DNA from: SFDP01 sp051653625
GTDB lineage: Bacteria; Bacillota; Clostridia; Lachnospirales; Lachnospiraceae
Direction: 5' to 3'
NCBI GenBank assembly: GCA_051653625.1
Contig: JBOFWM010000021.1
Coordinates: 1-23,285 of the forward strand
Length of the DNA stretch: 23,285 bases
Shown here one piece after another: positions 21,415 through 23,285 of this stretch (position 1 is its first letter; the number at the start of each line of letters is the position of its first letter). Below the pieces are notes generated by a model. The model was given only the letters and a program-made list of their open reading frames with translations. It had not been told where the DNA came from and made no database searches. The position numbers and the translations under genes are program-made.

Positions 21415-21903
21415 ATGGCAATTAGAACAATTAGAGAAATGGGTGATCCTATTTTAGAAAAAAAATGTAAAGAAGTTAAGGAAATAAGTGGCAAAACAAT
21501 AGAATTAATCGAAGATATGTTAGATACCATGTACGATGCATGTGGAGTAGGACTTGCAGCTCCACAAGTAGGAATTTTAAAGCGAATTGTGGTAATTGAT
21601 GTAACAGGAGAAGACCCAATTATTCTTATTAATCCGAAAATAATAGAAAGTAGAGAAGAACAAACAGGGAATGAAGGATGCCTTAGTCTACCAGGAAAAA
21701 CAGGTATTGTTACAAGACCAAATTATGTAAAAGTTGTTGCATTTGATGAAAATATGGAAGAATATACGCTTGAAGGTAGCGAACTTCTTGCTAGAGCAAT
21801 TTGTCATGAGCTTGATCATTTAGATGGAATTATGTATGTGAAACATGTGGAAGGTGAATTGATGGATGTTTCGCAGGATGAATATGAGGATGAAGAAGAG
21901 TAA
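21415..21903 (+). CDS. def: Peptide deformylase
   Basis: Removes the formyl group from the N-terminal methionine of nascent proteins, working on the product of Fmt encoded just downstream. All three motifs are intact: GVGLAAPQVG (44-53), EGCLSLPG with metal ligand C89, and HELDHLDG with H131, E132 and H135. The length is 162 aa, with an acidic tail (DEYEDEEE). An AGAAAGGG site precedes the ATG. fmt begins 12 bases after its stop, the usual def-fmt pairing. Confidence 0.97.
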   Translation: MAIRTIREMGDPILEKKCKEVKEISGKTIELIEDMLDTMYDACGVGLAAPQVGILKRIVVIDVTGEDPIILINPKIIESREEQTGNEGCLSLPGKTGIVTRPNYVKVVAFDENMEEYTLEGSELLARAICHELDHLDGIMYVKHVEGELMDVSQDEYEDEEE

Positions 21904-21914
21904 AGGAGTCTTAG

Positions 21915-22850
21915 ATGAAAATAGTATTTATGGGTACTCCTGATTTTGCAGTTGGTGCGTTAGAAGAAATCATAAAAGCAGGACACGAAGTGGTGTTAGT
22001 GGTTACACAACCTGATAAGCAAAAGGGGAGAGGAAAAGAAGTTAGTTTTTCGCCAGTTAAGGAATGCGCTATTTCTCATGGAATTGAATGTTTTCAGCCA
22101 AGAAAAATCAAAGAAGAGGAATCTGTTTTGACATTGAGAAAGTATGAGGCGGATATATTTGTTGTTGCAGCATTTGGTCAGATTCTATCAAAGGAAATTT
22201 TAGAAATGCCAAAATTTGGTTGCGTGAATATTCATGCATCATTGTTACCAAAATATAGAGGTGCAGCACCAATTCAATGGGCAATTTTAGATGGAGAAAA
22301 AGAAACAGGCGTTACCATTATGCAAATGGATGAAGGACTTGACACAGGTGATATGCTATATAAAGAGCATATTACGATTGCACAAGATGAAACAGGTGCA
22401 AGCTTATTTGAAAAATTAGCAGATTTAGGTGCAAAAGCAATTGTTCATGCATTGCCGTTAATAGAAGCAGGGACATTGATTGGCGAAAAACAAGAAGATA
22501 GCAAGAGTAGTTATGCTTCTATGTTAAAAAAAGAATTGGGACTTTTGGATTTTTCAGAATCTGCCATTGTATTAGAGCGAAAAATAAGGGGATTAAATTC
22601 TTGGCCTAGTGCTTATACTTATTATAAAGGAAAAACATTGAAAGTATGGAGTGCAGATGTAATAGATCAAACAACAGATAAAGAGCCGGGAAGTATTATA
22701 GAATTGCAAAAAGATCGAATATTAGTTGCAACAAAAGATGGGATTCTATGCTTAAAAGAAGTACAACTTGAGGGAAAGAAAAAAATGCAAGCGGAAGATT
22801 TTTTACGTGGAAACCAAATGGAAGTAGGGATAAAATTAGGAGGTAATTAA
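21915..22850 (+). CDS. fmt: Methionyl-tRNA formyltransferase
   Basis: Transfers a formyl group from 10-formyl-THF to Met-tRNAi for translation initiation. The N-terminal formyltransferase domain has MGTPDFAV (6-13), the catalytic set N105, H107 and D143 (VNIHASLLP, GLDTGD), and SLLPKYRGAAPIQWAI (109-124). The C-terminal domain (~205-311) binds tRNA. The length of 311 aa is standard. AAAGGAG precedes the ATG. The metallopeptidase gene starts one base after its stop, with the AGGAGG ribosome binding site inside the fmt end. Confidence 0.97.
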   Translation: MKIVFMGTPDFAVGALEEIIKAGHEVVLVVTQPDKQKGRGKEVSFSPVKECAISHGIECFQPRKIKEEESVLTLRKYEADIFVVAAFGQILSKEILEMPKFGCVNIHASLLPKYRGAAPIQWAILDGEKETGVTIMQMDEGLDTGDMLYKEHITIAQDETGASLFEKLADLGAKAIVHALPLIEAGTLIGEKQEDSKSSYASMLKKELGLLDFSESAIVLERKIRGLNSWPSAYTYYKGKTLKVWSADVIDQTTDKEPGSIIELQKDRILVATKDGILCLKEVQLEGKKKMQAEDFLRGNQMEVGIKLGGN

Positions 22851-22851
22851 T

Positions 22852-23285
22852 ATGTTTGGAATGGGATATTTTGGATTTTACTATGATCCAACGTATATAC
22901 TTGTAATCATTGGAGCAATTATTTCAATTATTGCATCAGCTAAAGTGAATGGAACATTTAATAAGTATAATAAAGTGAGAAGTATGTCGAATATGACAGG
23001 TGCGATGGTAGCAAGAAAAATCTTAGATCAAAATGGATTATCACATGTAAAAGTAGAACATATATCTGGTAACTTAAGTGACCATTATGATCCATCTACA
23101 AGTGTTGTAAGATTATCGGATGCTACGTATAATTCAACATCAGTTGCTGCTATTGGTGTTGCAGCGCATGAATGTGGTCATGCATTACAACATAAAGAAA
23201 GCTATACTCCGCTTAAATTGCGTAGTGCAATTTTTCCAGCGGCAAGCATTGGTTCTAAATTAGGACTTCCACTTGTTATATTAGG
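22852..23285 (+). CDS. Neutral zinc metallopeptidase, YugP family (partial, 3' end outside window)
   Basis: The first 144 codons of a membrane metallopeptidase are present; the gene runs off the right edge. The product begins MFGMGYFGFYYDPTY, followed by a hydrophobic segment (~16-30). The zinc-binding motif H106-E107-C-G-H110 lies in VAAHECGHALQH. The blocks MTGAMVARKILDQNG and DHYDPSTSVVRLS match the YugP/Zn_peptidase_2 family, in which this DHYDP block is characteristic. The ATG follows AGGAGGTAATTAAT. In many Firmicutes this gene lies after fmt and before rsmB, which fits an extended murE-priA-def-fmt unit. Its substrate is unknown. Confidence 0.9.
   Translation, partial: MFGMGYFGFYYDPTYILVIIGAIISIIASAKVNGTFNKYNKVRSMSNMTGAMVARKILDQNGLSHVKVEHISGNLSDHYDPSTSVVRLSDATYNSTSVAAIGVAAHECGHALQHKESYTPLKLRSAIFPAASIGSKLGLPLVIL

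Overview
The window looks like a chromosomal core-genome segment from a low-GC, anaerobic Gram-positive bacterium. I infer Clostridia, most likely a Lachnospiraceae-like lineage. The grounds are the strong A/T bias at third codon positions, strong AGGAGG-type ribosome binding sites, the SCIFF (six-cysteine) peptide with its radical SAM maturase beside secDF, an Amidase_3 hydrolase, a DAP-type MurE, and a priA-def-fmt-metallopeptidase order typical of Firmicutes. All genes but one lie on the + strand. I see no insertion sequence, phage gene, CRISPR array or resistance gene. The species cannot be named from the sequence alone.

Layout. 1-178: 3' end of a 23S rRNA gene and the rRNA operon terminator, with no 5S after it. 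249-1180: cheV (chemotaxis coupling protein fused to a receiver domain) and a bidirectional terminator. 1216-5421: a Sir2-like protein lacking the usual catalytic His motif, an unrecognised lysine-rich single-pass membrane protein, hisH, hisF, ung, then a terminator. 5492-7579: a TrmB-family regulator with its own near-consensus promoter, followed by a divergent LysA-like decarboxylase. 7582-7761: a tRNA-Leu(CAA) unit with its own promoter and terminator. 7789-9108: an Sfp-type phosphopantetheinyl transferase and an N-acetylmuramoyl-L-alanine amidase. 9106-10461 (minus strand): a CNNM/CBS/CorC-type membrane protein with a TTG start and a near-consensus promoter.

10517-15570 is the most distinctive part. 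It holds a TIGR04086-like membrane protein, then a tetrahydrofolate riboswitch ahead of the folate ECF transporter subunit folT. Next comes a 47-residue six-cysteine SCIFF ranthipeptide precursor (scfA) with its own extended -10 promoter. A very stable hairpin separates it from the radical SAM/SPASM maturase scfB, which is followed immediately by a secD-secF fusion. This is a complete RiPP precursor-maturase pair next to a protein-export motor. The SCIFF family itself is known, but its biological role is largely open.

15605-23285: recJ, a strong terminator (perhaps ending a small C-rich RNA), then murE from its own promoter, followed by priA, def, fmt and a partial YugP-type zinc metallopeptidase. 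These cover DNA repair and restart, peptidoglycan precursor synthesis, and N-formyl-methionine addition and removal. Folate uptake by FolT and the formyl-THF-dependent Fmt are linked metabolically but lie in separate transcription units.
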